DNA of 64,000 bases from Spiroplasma sp. BIUS-1 (GTDB taxonomy: Bacteria; Bacillota_I; Bacilli_A; Mycoplasmatales; Mycoplasmataceae): contig NZ_CP048386.1 in the NCBI RefSeq assembly GCF_010365805.1, forward strand, positions 620,001 through 684,000, read 5' to 3'. Positions 10,691 through 18,684 of this stretch are shown here, piece after piece. The notes beneath the pieces were generated by a model, which saw only the letters and a list, made by a program, of their open reading frames with translations, did not search any database and was not told the DNA's origin. Position 1 is the stretch's first letter, and every line of letters begins with the position of its first letter. The translations under genes were made by a program, and so were the position numbers.

Positions 10691-11419
10691 GTGAGAAAAT
10701 TACTTAGTGTAATTTCAGCCACAACACTAGTTGGAACATCAGCTATGAGCGTTGTTTCATGTAGTTCAAACAAATATTTTCAACAATTTAAAGGTTGAAT
10801 AGATAATAAAGAATCTTTTCTTTTATATATTGGAGCAGATAATTGCCCCCATTGTCAAGATTTTGAAAACACACAAAAAGACCATAAAGAAAAATTTGAT
10901 GGTTTAATAAATGATTTAAACAATTCTTATAACACAAAAATTTCAGATATCACAACACCAGACCCAGATTCAAAGACTGCTTATGGAGAAAAATTAAATA
11001 ATAAAGTTGATTTAAGAACATTCAAAACCGAGGACTATAATAATAAGTTTACTGAAAAATGATCAAAAAATATTTTGAATTGAGTGATTGATCAAGTTAC
11101 AGAAATACTTAAACAAGAACTTATGAAAACAGTTTCAAGTGAAAAAATAGCAACAAAAATGGCAAAAGATAAAACAAAGGCATATTTCGACAATTCTGAA
11201 AATTTAGGTTTTCCAATGTTCTTATTGATTAGAAATGGTAAACTTGTTTCTTGAGAAGTTGGTTTTGGTACAGATGCACCTGGTGGATGAACAGAAACTC
11301 TATTAGATCAATGATTTTTACCAATTGAAGAAGCTATGAAAAATGACACTCAAGAAAGTGCAATAATAAAAAGAATTATGGATAGTTCAAAAACAGAAAT
11401 TGAAGGAGATGGCGGATAA
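10691..11419 (+). CDS. Thioredoxin-like lipoprotein with CPHC motif
   Basis: Predicted membrane-anchored extracellular lipoprotein of 242 residues. GTG start, with TTAGGAG about 9 bases upstream. The signal peptide ends at the lipobox VVSC (Cys 24). The mature part has the redox motif CPHC at residues 52-55 (IGADNCPHCQDF) and a later GFPMF, which matches the cis-proline strand of the thioredoxin fold. Long helical segments with UGA Trp lie between. It is divergent from arsR. It may reduce or shuttle disulfides or metal thiolates outside the membrane. The frame stops at TAA 11417-11419 but continues open for 27 further codons (see next entry). Confidence 0.8.
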
Positions 11420-11503
11420 GAGACTACACCTCCAGTGGAAGATGAATTTAGCTATTCACTAACAAATACAGATTTAATTAAAAACTATATGCTAAATATT
11501 TAA
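11420..11503 (+). other. Detached C-terminal coding tail beyond an in-frame TAA
   Basis: Immediately after the TAA of the thioredoxin-like lipoprotein the same frame continues as ETTPPVEDEFSYSLTNTDLI and ends at TAA 11501-11503, directly before a terminator. The composition is protein-like and the terminator lies after the second stop. This looks like a recent nonsense mutation that removed about 27 acidic, probably non-essential residues. Confidence 0.55.
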
Positions 11504-11529
11504 AAAACTAGTTAATAACTAGTTTTTTT
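11502..11529 (+). terminator. Terminator after thioredoxin-like lipoprotein
   Basis: AAAAAACTAGTT and AACTAGTTTTTT form a stem with an AAT loop, ending in a T-run on the plus strand. The symmetry means it could also work on the other strand. Confidence 0.85.
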
Positions 11530-11549
11530 ATTTATCTAATTTAAATAGA

Positions 11550-11576
11550 AAAAAAGCACTTTGGAAGTGCTTTTTT
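11550..11576 (-). terminator. Terminator of the tRNA operon
   Basis: GCACTT and AAGTGC form a short stem inside A- and T-tracts, just downstream of tRNA-Leu on the minus strand. Confidence 0.85.
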
Positions 11577-11593
11577 AATCAAGTCCTTAATAA

Positions 11594-11682
11594 TGGTCCC
11601 CAGGGCCGGACTTGAACCGGCACGACCGATAAAAGTCGCTGGATTTTAAGTCCAGTGCGTCTACCTATTCCGCCACCTGGGG
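11594..11682 (-). tRNA. tRNA-Leu (anticodon TAA)
   Basis: On the minus strand the 5' acceptor arm CCCCAGG pairs with CCTGGGG, followed by A and an encoded CCA. The anticodon loop CTTAAAA gives TAA, reading UUA/UUG. A long variable arm (GCGACTTTTATCGGTCGT region) is typical of Leu. Last gene of the five-tRNA operon. Confidence 0.95.
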
Positions 11683-11695
11683 GTTAATAAAAAAA

Positions 11696-11771
<76 letters not shown>

Positions 11772-11780
11772 GAAAATAAA

Positions 11781-11855
11781 TGGCTGGGCTAGCAGGATTC
11801 GAACCGGCGCATGAGGGAGTCAAAGTCCCTTGCCTTACCGCTTGGCTATAGCCCA
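11781..11855 (-). tRNA. tRNA-Gln (anticodon TTG)
   Basis: TGGGCTA acceptor pairs with TAGCCCA, with CCA encoded. The anticodon loop CTTTGAC gives TTG. The T loop GGTTCGAATCC is standard. Confidence 0.96.
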
Positions 11856-11860
11856 ATAAC

Positions 11861-11944
11861 TGGTGGGGAGTGACGGATTCGAACCGCCGAACCGTTAGGA
11901 GATGGTTTACAGCCACCCGCGTTTAGCCACTTCGCTAACTCCCC
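11861..11944 (-). tRNA. tRNA-Tyr (anticodon GTA)
   Basis: GGGGAGT acceptor pairs with ACTCCCC, with CCA encoded. The anticodon loop CTGTAAA gives GTA. The long variable arm is that of a bacterial class II tRNA. Confidence 0.96.
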
Positions 11945-11957
11945 TTTAATAAAATTG

Positions 11958-12033
11958 TGGTGCTGACTAAAGGACTCGAACCTTCGACCTATTGATTACT
12001 AGTCAATTGCTCTACCAACTGAGCTAAGTCAGC
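11958..12033 (-). tRNA. tRNA-Thr (anticodon AGT)
   Basis: GCTGACT acceptor pairs with AGTCAGC, with CCA encoded. The anticodon stem ATTGA/TCAAT closes the loop CTAGTAA, giving AGT. Adenosine at the wobble position is rare in bacterial Thr tRNAs; an unmodified AGU Thr tRNA is known from Mycoplasma capricolum. First gene of the tRNA operon. Confidence 0.94.
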
Positions 12034-12068
12034 AGTTATCCTTTTGTTTAAAAGTAAGAACCTTTTCA

Positions 12069-12098
12069 ATTATACAAAAAAACCAAATATAAAGTCAA
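12069..12098 (-). promoter_or_regulatory. Promoter of the five-tRNA operon
   Basis: On the minus strand TTGACT (12093-12098) and TATAAT (12069-12074) are separated by 18 bp, a near-consensus sigma-A promoter about 35 bp before tRNA-Thr. No operator-like symmetry is visible. Confidence 0.85.
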
Positions 12099-12193
12099 TG
12101 TTTTTTATAAAAAATAATAAAAAAAGCACTTTTTACTTATCTTTATTTAGATGATTTATGTTGATTAATAACATAACACATAGCAATTTAATT

Positions 12194-12232
12194 TAAAAAA
12201 ATATAGTAGAAACTATATTTTTTTAAATATGA
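12194..12232 (-). terminator. Terminator downstream of the first LPGG-repeat gene
   Basis: AAAAATATAGT and ACTATATTTTT form a stem with a 4-base loop, flanked by A/T runs, 15 bases after the stop at 12247. Confidence 0.8.
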
Positions 12233-12246
12233 AAAAATTAAAAGAT

Positions 12247-13227
12247 CTAATTTTTATTTATTCAATAGAATTGTTTTCACCCTCCATAGTTAGATCCTCT
12301 TGATGTAACTTTAAAACTATATGGTACACCAGTTACTTTTGAAACAGTAGTTTCATTTGTTAAATTATATTTAGCTAAAATAGAATTAATTTCTTTAAGA
12401 GAACTAACTTCATTATTTGAAGATAGTACTGCTTTTTCATTAAATAGAACTAAATATAAATCTTTTTTAGTTGTATTAAAGTATCATTTAATATCTCCTG
12501 TGAAACCATTTTCTTCATTTCCAGATACAAGAATTATTCCAGAGTTATCTGTTATTTTTTGAACTGTGAAGTTTATTTGATTTAACATTAGACCGTATTT
12601 AAAAACTTCTCTTTGAGCAAAAAGCAATGCTTCATTTACTTCTCTAAAACTTCCAATACTTTTATCTTCTAATATATCAGTAATATCAAATAAATTAATA
12701 TCTCATGTATATTTTGAAGTTCCAGTAAATCCTTCTTCTTTTATTCCAGTTATTCTGAACTCGTAAGGTTCACTGTCATCAACTTCTACTTTAAATCCTG
12801 ATTTAGTTATTAGCTTATCCAATTCAACTCTAGCATTTTCTTTTGAAGAAAATTCTCCTAAATGCCCTCCCGGTAATTTAGTAGTTATATCAGTTAGTAT
12901 TAAGCTATATTGATAAAGAGATGTTCCAGTATAACCTTTTGACTCATCTCCTGTTAAAATAAATAATCCATCATATTTCTCATCAACATCAACTATATAA
13001 CCACTAGCTGCAATAATTAGGTTTAAAGATCTACGAGCAGCTGATTTAGATACAAAAGTTCCTAAATCTCCTCCTGGAAGTCTATCGTTAATAATTGTCG
13101 CTCTTGGATTAAGCTCTCTATTTTCATGAGGTATAACTTCTTGTGTGTTATTAATATTGCTAATTGCTGGCAATATTGGCGAAGCACCAATTGATGAAAC
13201 TCCAATAATACTTAATAATAATTTCAT
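12247..13227 (-). CDS. Exported protein with four LPGG-type repeats
   Basis: 326 residues, family unknown to me. The N-terminal hydrophobic stretch (residues 2-22) looks like a signal peptide without a lipobox Cys. From residue 50 the protein is built of units of 68 residues: LPGGDLGTF...GYTGTSLYQY (50-117) and LPGGHLGEF...GFTGTSKYTW (118-185) are clear copies. A third (186-255) keeps LGxF-like and GFTG positions, and the last is degenerate. Each unit has the plan LPGGxLGxF, helix with AR, hydrophobic xVDVD strand, FxxxG, GYTG, Y. ATG start with AAAGGAAA ribosome site. It is last of three consecutive paralogues on this strand. A surface or adhesive role is only a guess. Confidence 0.8.
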
Positions 13228-13242
13228 TTAATTTCCTTTCAT

Positions 13243-13260
13243 TCCATCCCCGACCACCCA
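13243..13260 (-). promoter_or_regulatory. GC-rich GGTCGG leader element, copy 1
   Basis: The leader of the four-repeat gene carries GGGTGGTCGGGGATGG (minus strand), a striking GC island in AT-rich DNA about 16 bases before the start. A related GGCTGGATGGTCGG lies at 14054-14067 before the neighbouring paralogue. Function unknown. Confidence 0.35.
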
Positions 13261-13279
13261 TTTAATATGGTTAATAAAA

Positions 13280-14035
13280 TTAGTTAATTATTTTACTTTC
13301 ATAAAGTTCATAAGTATAAATTGATTCGCCTATAAATCCAGCATTTCTATCACCAGATAATTTAAAACTCCCAGCTACTGAATCATCAACCAAAACTACG
13401 TATTTAGTTTTAGCAATCATTGAGTTCATTCTAGCTCTTGCTTGTTCTTTTGTTGTGAAAAAACCTAGGTATGCTCCTGGTAGTTTTTCAGTTATATTTG
13501 TATATTTTTCATCGACTTTGTAAGTGTATTCAGAACTATCTGAAAAACCTTCAGCCAATATTCCAGAAACTATAAACTTGCCTTCTTGGGTATCATCAAC
13601 AGTAACTTTATATTCGCTTTCTTTAATGATTTGATCCATTTTAATTCTTGCTAATTCTTTTGTATCAAAAACACCTAAGTAAGCTCCTGGTAGTTTATCC
13701 AGTATGCTTTTGTTTGTCAAAGTATACTCATATAAAGATATTCCTGTGTAACCTTTTGACTCATCACCTCTTAAGATGAAAAGTCCTTCGTATTTAGATT
13801 CTAAATTAATTTCATAATTACTTTCTTTTATAAGAGTATTTATTCTTGTTTCTGCGTCTTCAAAAGATGCAAATTTACCTAAGTCGCCTCCAGGCAATTT
13901 TAAATTTATATCTATCAATTCTTCATCATTTATTATGTTATTTTGATTATTGTTTATTAGGTTAATATTATTTATATTTGCCATGACAGGAGTTGAAACT
14001 CCCATACTGGCTACTAAACTTAATATTCCAAACAT
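13280..14035 (-). CDS. Exported protein with three LPGG/LPGA repeats
   Basis: 251 residues, paralogue of the neighbour at 12247. The signal-peptide-like start is MFGILSLVASMGVSTPVMA, then an Asn-rich linker (residues 20-36) and three units starting at residues 47 (LPGGDLGKF), 115 (LPGAYLGVF) and 185 (LPGAYLGFF), 67-70 residues each. The frame is open 12 codons further upstream to a TTG, but the ATG at 14033-14035 has an AAAGG ribosome site and directly precedes the signal sequence. Units 2 and 3 carry AR-rich helices and a VDD motif. No catalytic motif is seen. Confidence 0.8.
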   Translation of the reverse strand: MFGILSLVASMGVSTPVMANINNINLINNNQNNIINDEELIDINLKLPGGDLGKFASFEDAETRINTLIKESNYEINLESKYEGLFILRGDESKGYTGISLYEYTLTNKSILDKLPGAYLGVFDTKELARIKMDQIIKESEYKVTVDDTQEGKFIVSGILAEGFSDSSEYTYKVDEKYTNITEKLPGAYLGFFTTKEQARARMNSMIAKTKYVVLVDDSVAGSFKLSGDRNAGFIGESIYTYELYESKIIN

Positions 14036-14053
14036 ATGTTTGACCTTTCTTTT

Positions 14054-14067
14054 CCGACCATCCAGCC
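14054..14067 (-). promoter_or_regulatory. GC-rich GGTCGG leader element, copy 2
   Basis: GGCTGGATGGTCGG on the minus strand, in the leader of the three-repeat gene, resembles the element at 13243-13260. It lies about 18 bases before the start codon, on the 5' side of the ribosome site. It may be shared regulation or a relic of duplication. Confidence 0.35.
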
Positions 14068-14141
14068 TCAAAGTTTTCTATTCACTTAAATATTAGTTCT
14101 AAATTAAGTAAAAACATTTTTATTTTAATACACTTTTTTTA

Positions 14142-14807
14142 TTATTTAAGTTCTCAAGTATATACAGATTTACCAAAGAAACCAGCCTTTTCATTTCCTG
14201 TTATTACAAATTTGCCCTCAACTGAATCATCAACATCCACAATATATTTAGTTTTGCGAATTATTGAATCCATTCTTGATCTAGCTTTTATTTTGTCATC
14301 AAATTTTCCTAAGTAAGCTCCTGGTAATAATTCGGTTATATCTTTTGGCTCTGGCAACTCAGGACAAACCGGGCACACGGTTTTGTTATTGATTGTATAA
14401 ATTGTCATTGAAGTCGAAACTAAGAATAGTCCTCCAAAAAGAATCAATAATATTAATAAAATTAAGTTAATTTTATTTTTTCTCTCTTCGTGATCAACGT
14501 AAAGTTTTTTGTTTTCATTACTAAAATTCATATATTTTTTACACTCAATGTTATTTTTGTATTTTTCTTTTAAATTTGAAACAAACACAGTCAAGTCCGT
14601 ATTATGTTCCATTATTAAATCTTTTGAAATATCAGGTTCTTTTAAATTTATTTCTATTGCAGAAGCCCTGTTTATAACATTTTTGTAATTACTTAAAAGA
14701 GATAAATCCATTTTATGAAAAAAACCAAAATATCTCTCTTCATGTTTAATTCAAAAAAGAGGCTTTACCTTAATATTTGTTTTTTTATTAACAAACTTAA
14801 CTTCCAA
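14142..14807 (-). CDS. Membrane-anchored protein with one LPGA repeat
   Basis: 221 residues if translation begins at the TTG at 14805-14807, which has AGAGG 8 bases upstream; the first ATG (14711) would drop 32 well-formed residues (including PLFWIKHEERYFGFFHK) and lacks a good ribosome site. The N-terminal part of about 110 residues is polar and probably cytoplasmic. One membrane helix follows at about 113-135, then a CPVC motif and a Pro-rich linker, and one LPGA unit (residues 161-221, ending VYTWELK). This architecture would display the repeat outside the cell. It is the first of three neighbouring LPGG/LPGA genes. Function unknown. Confidence 0.75.
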
Positions 14808-14886
14808 TAAACTAACCTCTTTTATTTTTTTTTGTTTAAAAGTATTTGTTAATACATATCTAAAATTTATTCTGCAAAAGATGCAT

Positions 14887-15022
14887 AATTTCTTATATGT
14901 AGGAAAAATTGAATATCTCATATATTAAACCTCATTCACTAAAGTTTGAAGTATTTATAAATACTTCTCACATTTAATATATAAGAAATTTAATTGCTTA
15001 AATGTTATATAAAATCTATAAC
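14887..15022. repeat. Cluster of inverted repeats in an intergenic region
   Basis: Three symmetric elements lie close together: GAAGTATTTATAAATACTTC near 14947-14966 (perfect 20-bp palindrome); AATTTCTTATAT near 14887 with an inverted copy near 14983; and TTAAATGTTATA with TATAACATTTAA at about 14999-15028. The last could end the transcript of the gene at 15025, but no T-run follows it. Confidence 0.5.
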
Positions 15023-15024
15023 AT

Positions 15025-15633
15025 TTAATTAAAAAGTATATCTATTATTTCGTTTTTTAATTCATCGAATTGTTTTTGATTTAAAACTTTCTGTTCTAAT
15101 AAATCATTGATCGAAAGAATTTTTTTATCTAAGTAATTTTTTGTTTTAACAACTTCATCTTTATTATTAACTTTCCTCTTTCTCATTTTGTTTTTGAAAT
15201 CTATTATATTAATTTTGAAATTTTCAATTATATTTTTGTTAAGAGTTTTTGAATATTTATTTTCAAAATTATTAACAGCTTTCAGAAAAGGATTAATTAA
15301 TTTTTTTTCCAAAAATATAGATAACTCTTCAGTATCAATTAAGTTAGCAACCAAAGAACTCTTAATAATGATGTGGTTTGCAGAAACAACTAGATTTTCA
15401 TTATCTTTAATATATTTTATTTTAAAAGGATAATTGGTTTTAATTAAAATATCTCCTTTTTGAGTTATAAACTTTTTATTAATTTGTATACAAAATTTTT
15501 TACTTTCATAATTCCATTGCTGTTTTATAAAATAAGTATTGCTTTTACAATTTGGACAGTTGTTTTCAAAGTGTTCATGTCTAGAAATTATTATTCCCCT
15601 ATTTATAGTGAAAATACTCTTTAACTTTTTCAT
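15025..15633 (-). CDS. Hypothetical protein with CxxC motif and SHOCT-like tail
   Basis: 202 residues, basic, no signal peptide or membrane helix. A CPNC motif at about residues 25-28 in the N-terminal part could be half of a small zinc ribbon. The middle is beta-rich, then a charged Lys-rich region (about 150-170). The final 29 residues (LSINDLLEQKVLNQKQFDEL, then an IIDIL end) have the pattern of a SHOCT domain, a short C-terminal module found on many bacterial proteins and thought to aid oligomerisation. The start ATG has only a weak ribosome site. It may belong with the LPGA genes downstream, separated from them by the inverted-repeat cluster. Confidence 0.6.
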   Translation of the reverse strand: MKKLKSIFTINRGIIISRHEHFENNCPNCKSNTYFIKQQWNYESKKFCIQINKKFITQKGDILIKTNYPFKIKYIKDNENLVVSANHIIIKSSLVANLIDTEELSIFLEKKLINPFLKAVNNFENKYSKTLNKNIIENFKINIIDFKNKMRKRKVNNKDEVVKTKNYLDKKILSINDLLEQKVLNQKQFDELKNEIIDILFN

Positions 15634-16010
15634 CTACTTCGCTCATCTCTTAATTTTAAAAATTATTTTATTACATAATAAAATTATCAAATTAAGTACC
15701 TTAAAAATCTATTAATTAAATATATAACTTTCCATTTATATGTTATATATTAAAAAAATTGTTGGTAGTGTCACTCATATATTTTAAATCAAAAAAAGAC
15801 AATAAAAAAAGCACTCTGGGCGGAGTACTTATTTGTAAATCTAGAACAGTCAATATTATATATATTATAAATCTAAATATTATGTTCATTTGATAGGGCT
15901 AAACAAACATTATGGGCTAATGATTTTTTAAAACTATTCCAGACAAAAATATTATATTTTAAAACCCCATTAATTTCAATATTTATTAGCCTTATTTTTT
16001 AAAATTTCTT
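15634..16010. other. Intergenic region with one terminator and no convincing gene
   Basis: 377 bases between deoA and the gene at 15025. It holds a terminator at 15804-15830. A 35-codon minus-strand frame (15873-15980) would need an ATT start after AAGG and is unproven. The rest is very AT-rich with no recognisable RNA structure. Confidence 0.5.
15804..15830 (-). terminator. Terminator downstream of deoA
   Basis: AAGTACTC and GAGTGCTT arms (one G-T pair) around CGCCCA, followed by a T-run on the minus strand. It probably ends the thyA-folA-plsC-deoA transcript. Confidence 0.6.
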
Positions 16011-17321
16011 CTAAACATCAGCGTTTGTTAGTAATTTAAGTATTAATTCTTCATCATGAGCTTTATCACTTATGATTATTAATTCGTTAGCTTTTTGTTT
16101 ATATGTTTCAATATCATCTCTGTTTGTATATAAAGTCATAATTACTTCATCTTTTTTAACAAACTCATTTGTAGTTTTGTTTAAATAAATTCCAGCAGAA
16201 AAATCAATGCTTTCTTCTTTTGTGGCTCTTCCAGCTCCTAAATGCATTGAAAGATAACCAAGTTGATCTGCTGATGCAAACGAAACATATCCTTCTTGTT
16301 GTGCTTTTATCTCAATAACATGTTTTGTTGAGAAGTTTTTATCATAGTCAAGAATAACATTAAAATCCCCTCCCTGAGCTTCTACAAAGTCTTTTAGAAG
16401 GTGTGCAGCACTTTTATCGTTTAACACTTTTAATAGCTCTTCTTTAGCTGTTTTTAAGTCATTAAATACATTATTTTGTACTAAAGTTAATCCAGCTGCA
16501 GTTATACACAATTCTATTAAGTCATCAGGGCCATTACCATTTAAAGTATCTCAAGCTTCTTTAACTTCAATTGCATTACCAATAGCTCTTCCTAAAGGTT
16601 TATCCATGTTTGTGATCATTACACTTACGTTTCTTTTGTGTTCTTTTCCAATAGTTATCATTGCTTTAGAAAGTGCAATTGCACTTTCTAAATCCTTCAT
16701 AAATGCTCCACTTCCCATTTTTACATCTAAAATTATGCTATCTGCAGGGACAACCAATTTTTTAGACATAATACTTGAAGCTATTAAAGGAATTGAATCA
16801 ACTGTTCCTGTAACATCTCTTAAAGCGTACAATTTTTTATCTGCAGGAACAACCTCTTCAGATTGACCCATAATCGAAATACCAACTGTATTTAATATTT
16901 CTTTGAATCTTTCTTCTGAAATTTCTCCACTTCAACCAGGACAACTTTCAAGTTTATCAATTGTTCCTCCAGTTTGTCCTAAACCTCTTCCTGAAAGTTT
17001 TGCAACTTTCACCCCAAATTTAGCAACTAAAGGTGAGAAGATTAAACTTGTTTTATCTCCAACTCCTCCAGTTGAGTGTTTATCTGCTTTTATACCTTCA
17101 ACATCATCTAAGTTGTAAGTAATTCCTGAATCTATCATAGCTTGAGTAAATGAAGCTATTTCAGTTGGTGTCATTCCGTTGAATCAAACAGCCATATTAA
17201 AAGCTGACATTTGATAATCTTTTAATGTATTGTTAACAAAAGAATTAACAACTCAATAAATTTCTTGAGCAGTTAATTCTTGTTTGTTTTTCTTTTTCTC
17301 TATAATGTTTGCAAAGTTCAT
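16011..17321 (-). CDS. deoA: Pyrimidine-nucleoside/thymidine phosphorylase
   Basis: Phosphorolyses thymidine, and in the Pdp type also uridine, to base and pentose 1-phosphate, for salvage. 436 residues, the usual length. The family signature lies in [20 protein letters not shown], followed by [19 protein letters not shown]. Phosphate- and base-site residues in [11 protein letters not shown] and the LG-rich C-terminal domain ([19 protein letters not shown]) are present. ATG start with TTTGGAGG ribosome site, 23 bases after plsC. Whether it is DeoA or Pdp type cannot be settled by eye. Co-location with thyA and folA groups thymidine-related functions. Confidence 0.93.
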
Positions 17322-17344
17322 TTTCTTGCCTCCAAATGATAAAA

Positions 17345-18211
17345 CTAGTAGTAAGTAACTCTATTTTTTTTATCAACTCTTTTTGGTTTAATACCTAATT
17401 TTTTTGGATCTCAATCCATATATTTATTGATATTTTTTTCTACTTCTTTTTGAACATTCTTAGTTAACATTTCTGTTTTAAGAGATATGAATTTTTCAGG
17501 CATCATTGGTTTTCCAAAAACAACTTTAATATTGAATTTACCTGATTTTCTTTTTTCAAATAATTTATAAGAATCAATGATTGAAACTGGCACAATTGGT
17601 GCATAAGCCATTTGAGCTACTTTCATACTTGCTGCTTGGAATTCATTTGGTTGTTGTTTTGCACTTCTTGTTCCTTCAGGGAAAATAACTAAACTTCTCT
17701 TATATTCAGAAATTAATTCTTTTGCCTCTTTCATAGCGTTAAGTCCACTTCTAGGACTTGTTCTATCCAAAGGAATGTTATCTGTTAAATTCATAAAGTG
17801 TTTAAAGATTTTAGCTTTTCATAACTCTTGTTTAGCAATGAAAGCAATTGGTTGTTGTAGTGAAAAGTCATTAATCGCTAACATAATGATTGGATCTAAA
17901 TTTGATTGGTGATTTGGAGCTAAAACTATTCCTCTATCTAATCAATTTTCAATACCAATTACATCAATGTGTACATTAGCTATTTTTAATACTTTTCTAC
18001 TTTTTTTCTTAACTCAATTGTATCTTCACTCTTCAGAATATAAGTTAGGATCTTGTTTTATTTTTCTAGTTACTTTTTTTGCTTTAACAGTAACTCTTCA
18101 AATACCTCAAGCATTTACAAATAGTCTTCATTTGCTTACATGAGCCATCTCTTTCTTGTCTTTTTTATTTGTAGCTGCAGAAGCTTCTTGTGTTAATTCA
18201 TACTGTTCCAT
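17345..18211 (-). CDS. plsC: 1-acyl-sn-glycerol-3-phosphate acyltransferase
   Basis: Transfers the second acyl chain to lysophosphatidate, giving phosphatidate, the substrate of CdsA. 288 residues, somewhat longer than many PlsC proteins because of a polar N-terminal extension of about 75 residues. Acyltransferase motif I is NHQSNLDP (the His and Asp of NHx4D), motif II includes IPLDRTSPRSG, and motif III is FPEGTRS; a Pro-containing VPVSIID block (motif IV) follows. Start at the ATG after AAAGG; it begins 2 bases after the folA stop. Confidence 0.92.
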
Positions 18212-18213
18212 AT

Positions 18214-18684
18214 TTAATACCTTTCATAATAACAAATTGTAAAATCTTTAAAATCACTTTTTTCAACAATTTTGAATGCTGATTCATCTATTGTTGGAGC
18301 ATAAGTGTCTCCCTCATAGTTTTCTTTTATTATGCTGATAACTAACTTATCGGCATACTTTAAAGCTGTTTGATATATTTGAGAACCTCCAATAACAACA
18401 AGTTCTTCATCTATGTTTTTATACTTTTCTAAAATCATCTCTAGGTTGTTAGACAATTCAAGATTATTATAACTCTTTTCTAATTTTCTTGAAGTAATTA
18501 ATATATTTTTTCTATTAGGTAACGGTTTTACAGAAAGTGATTCAAAAGTATTTCTTCCCATTAAAACGGTTTTGCCTCTAGTGTAGTTTATAAAATGTTG
18601 CATTTCTTCTTTAATTTTTCAAGGTAAGTTATTGTCTTTCCCAATAACCCCGCTCTTTGTTTGAGCTCAAATTAATGAAATCAT
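18214..18684 (-). CDS. folA: Dihydrofolate reductase
   Basis: Reduces dihydrofolate to tetrahydrofolate with NADPH, regenerating the cofactor oxidised by thymidylate synthase. 156 residues, a normal length. It starts MISLIWAQTKSGVIGKDNNLPW with the GxxG-to-NxLPW active-site block; the NADPH motifs GRNTFESL, ILITSR and VIGGSQIY follow in order. The start ATG overlaps the thyA stop by one base (TAATG), so the two are probably translationally coupled. Confidence 0.95.

Noticed and set aside
13280-14071. A start at TTG 14071 for the three-repeat LPGG protein
   Set aside because: The ATG at 14035 has a ribosome site and directly precedes the signal-like sequence; the extra 12 residues are highly basic and encoded by the GC-rich leader.
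16606-17118. Two plus-strand frames of 86 and 71 codons
   Set aside because: Antisense to the conserved deoA coding region; created by its codon bias.
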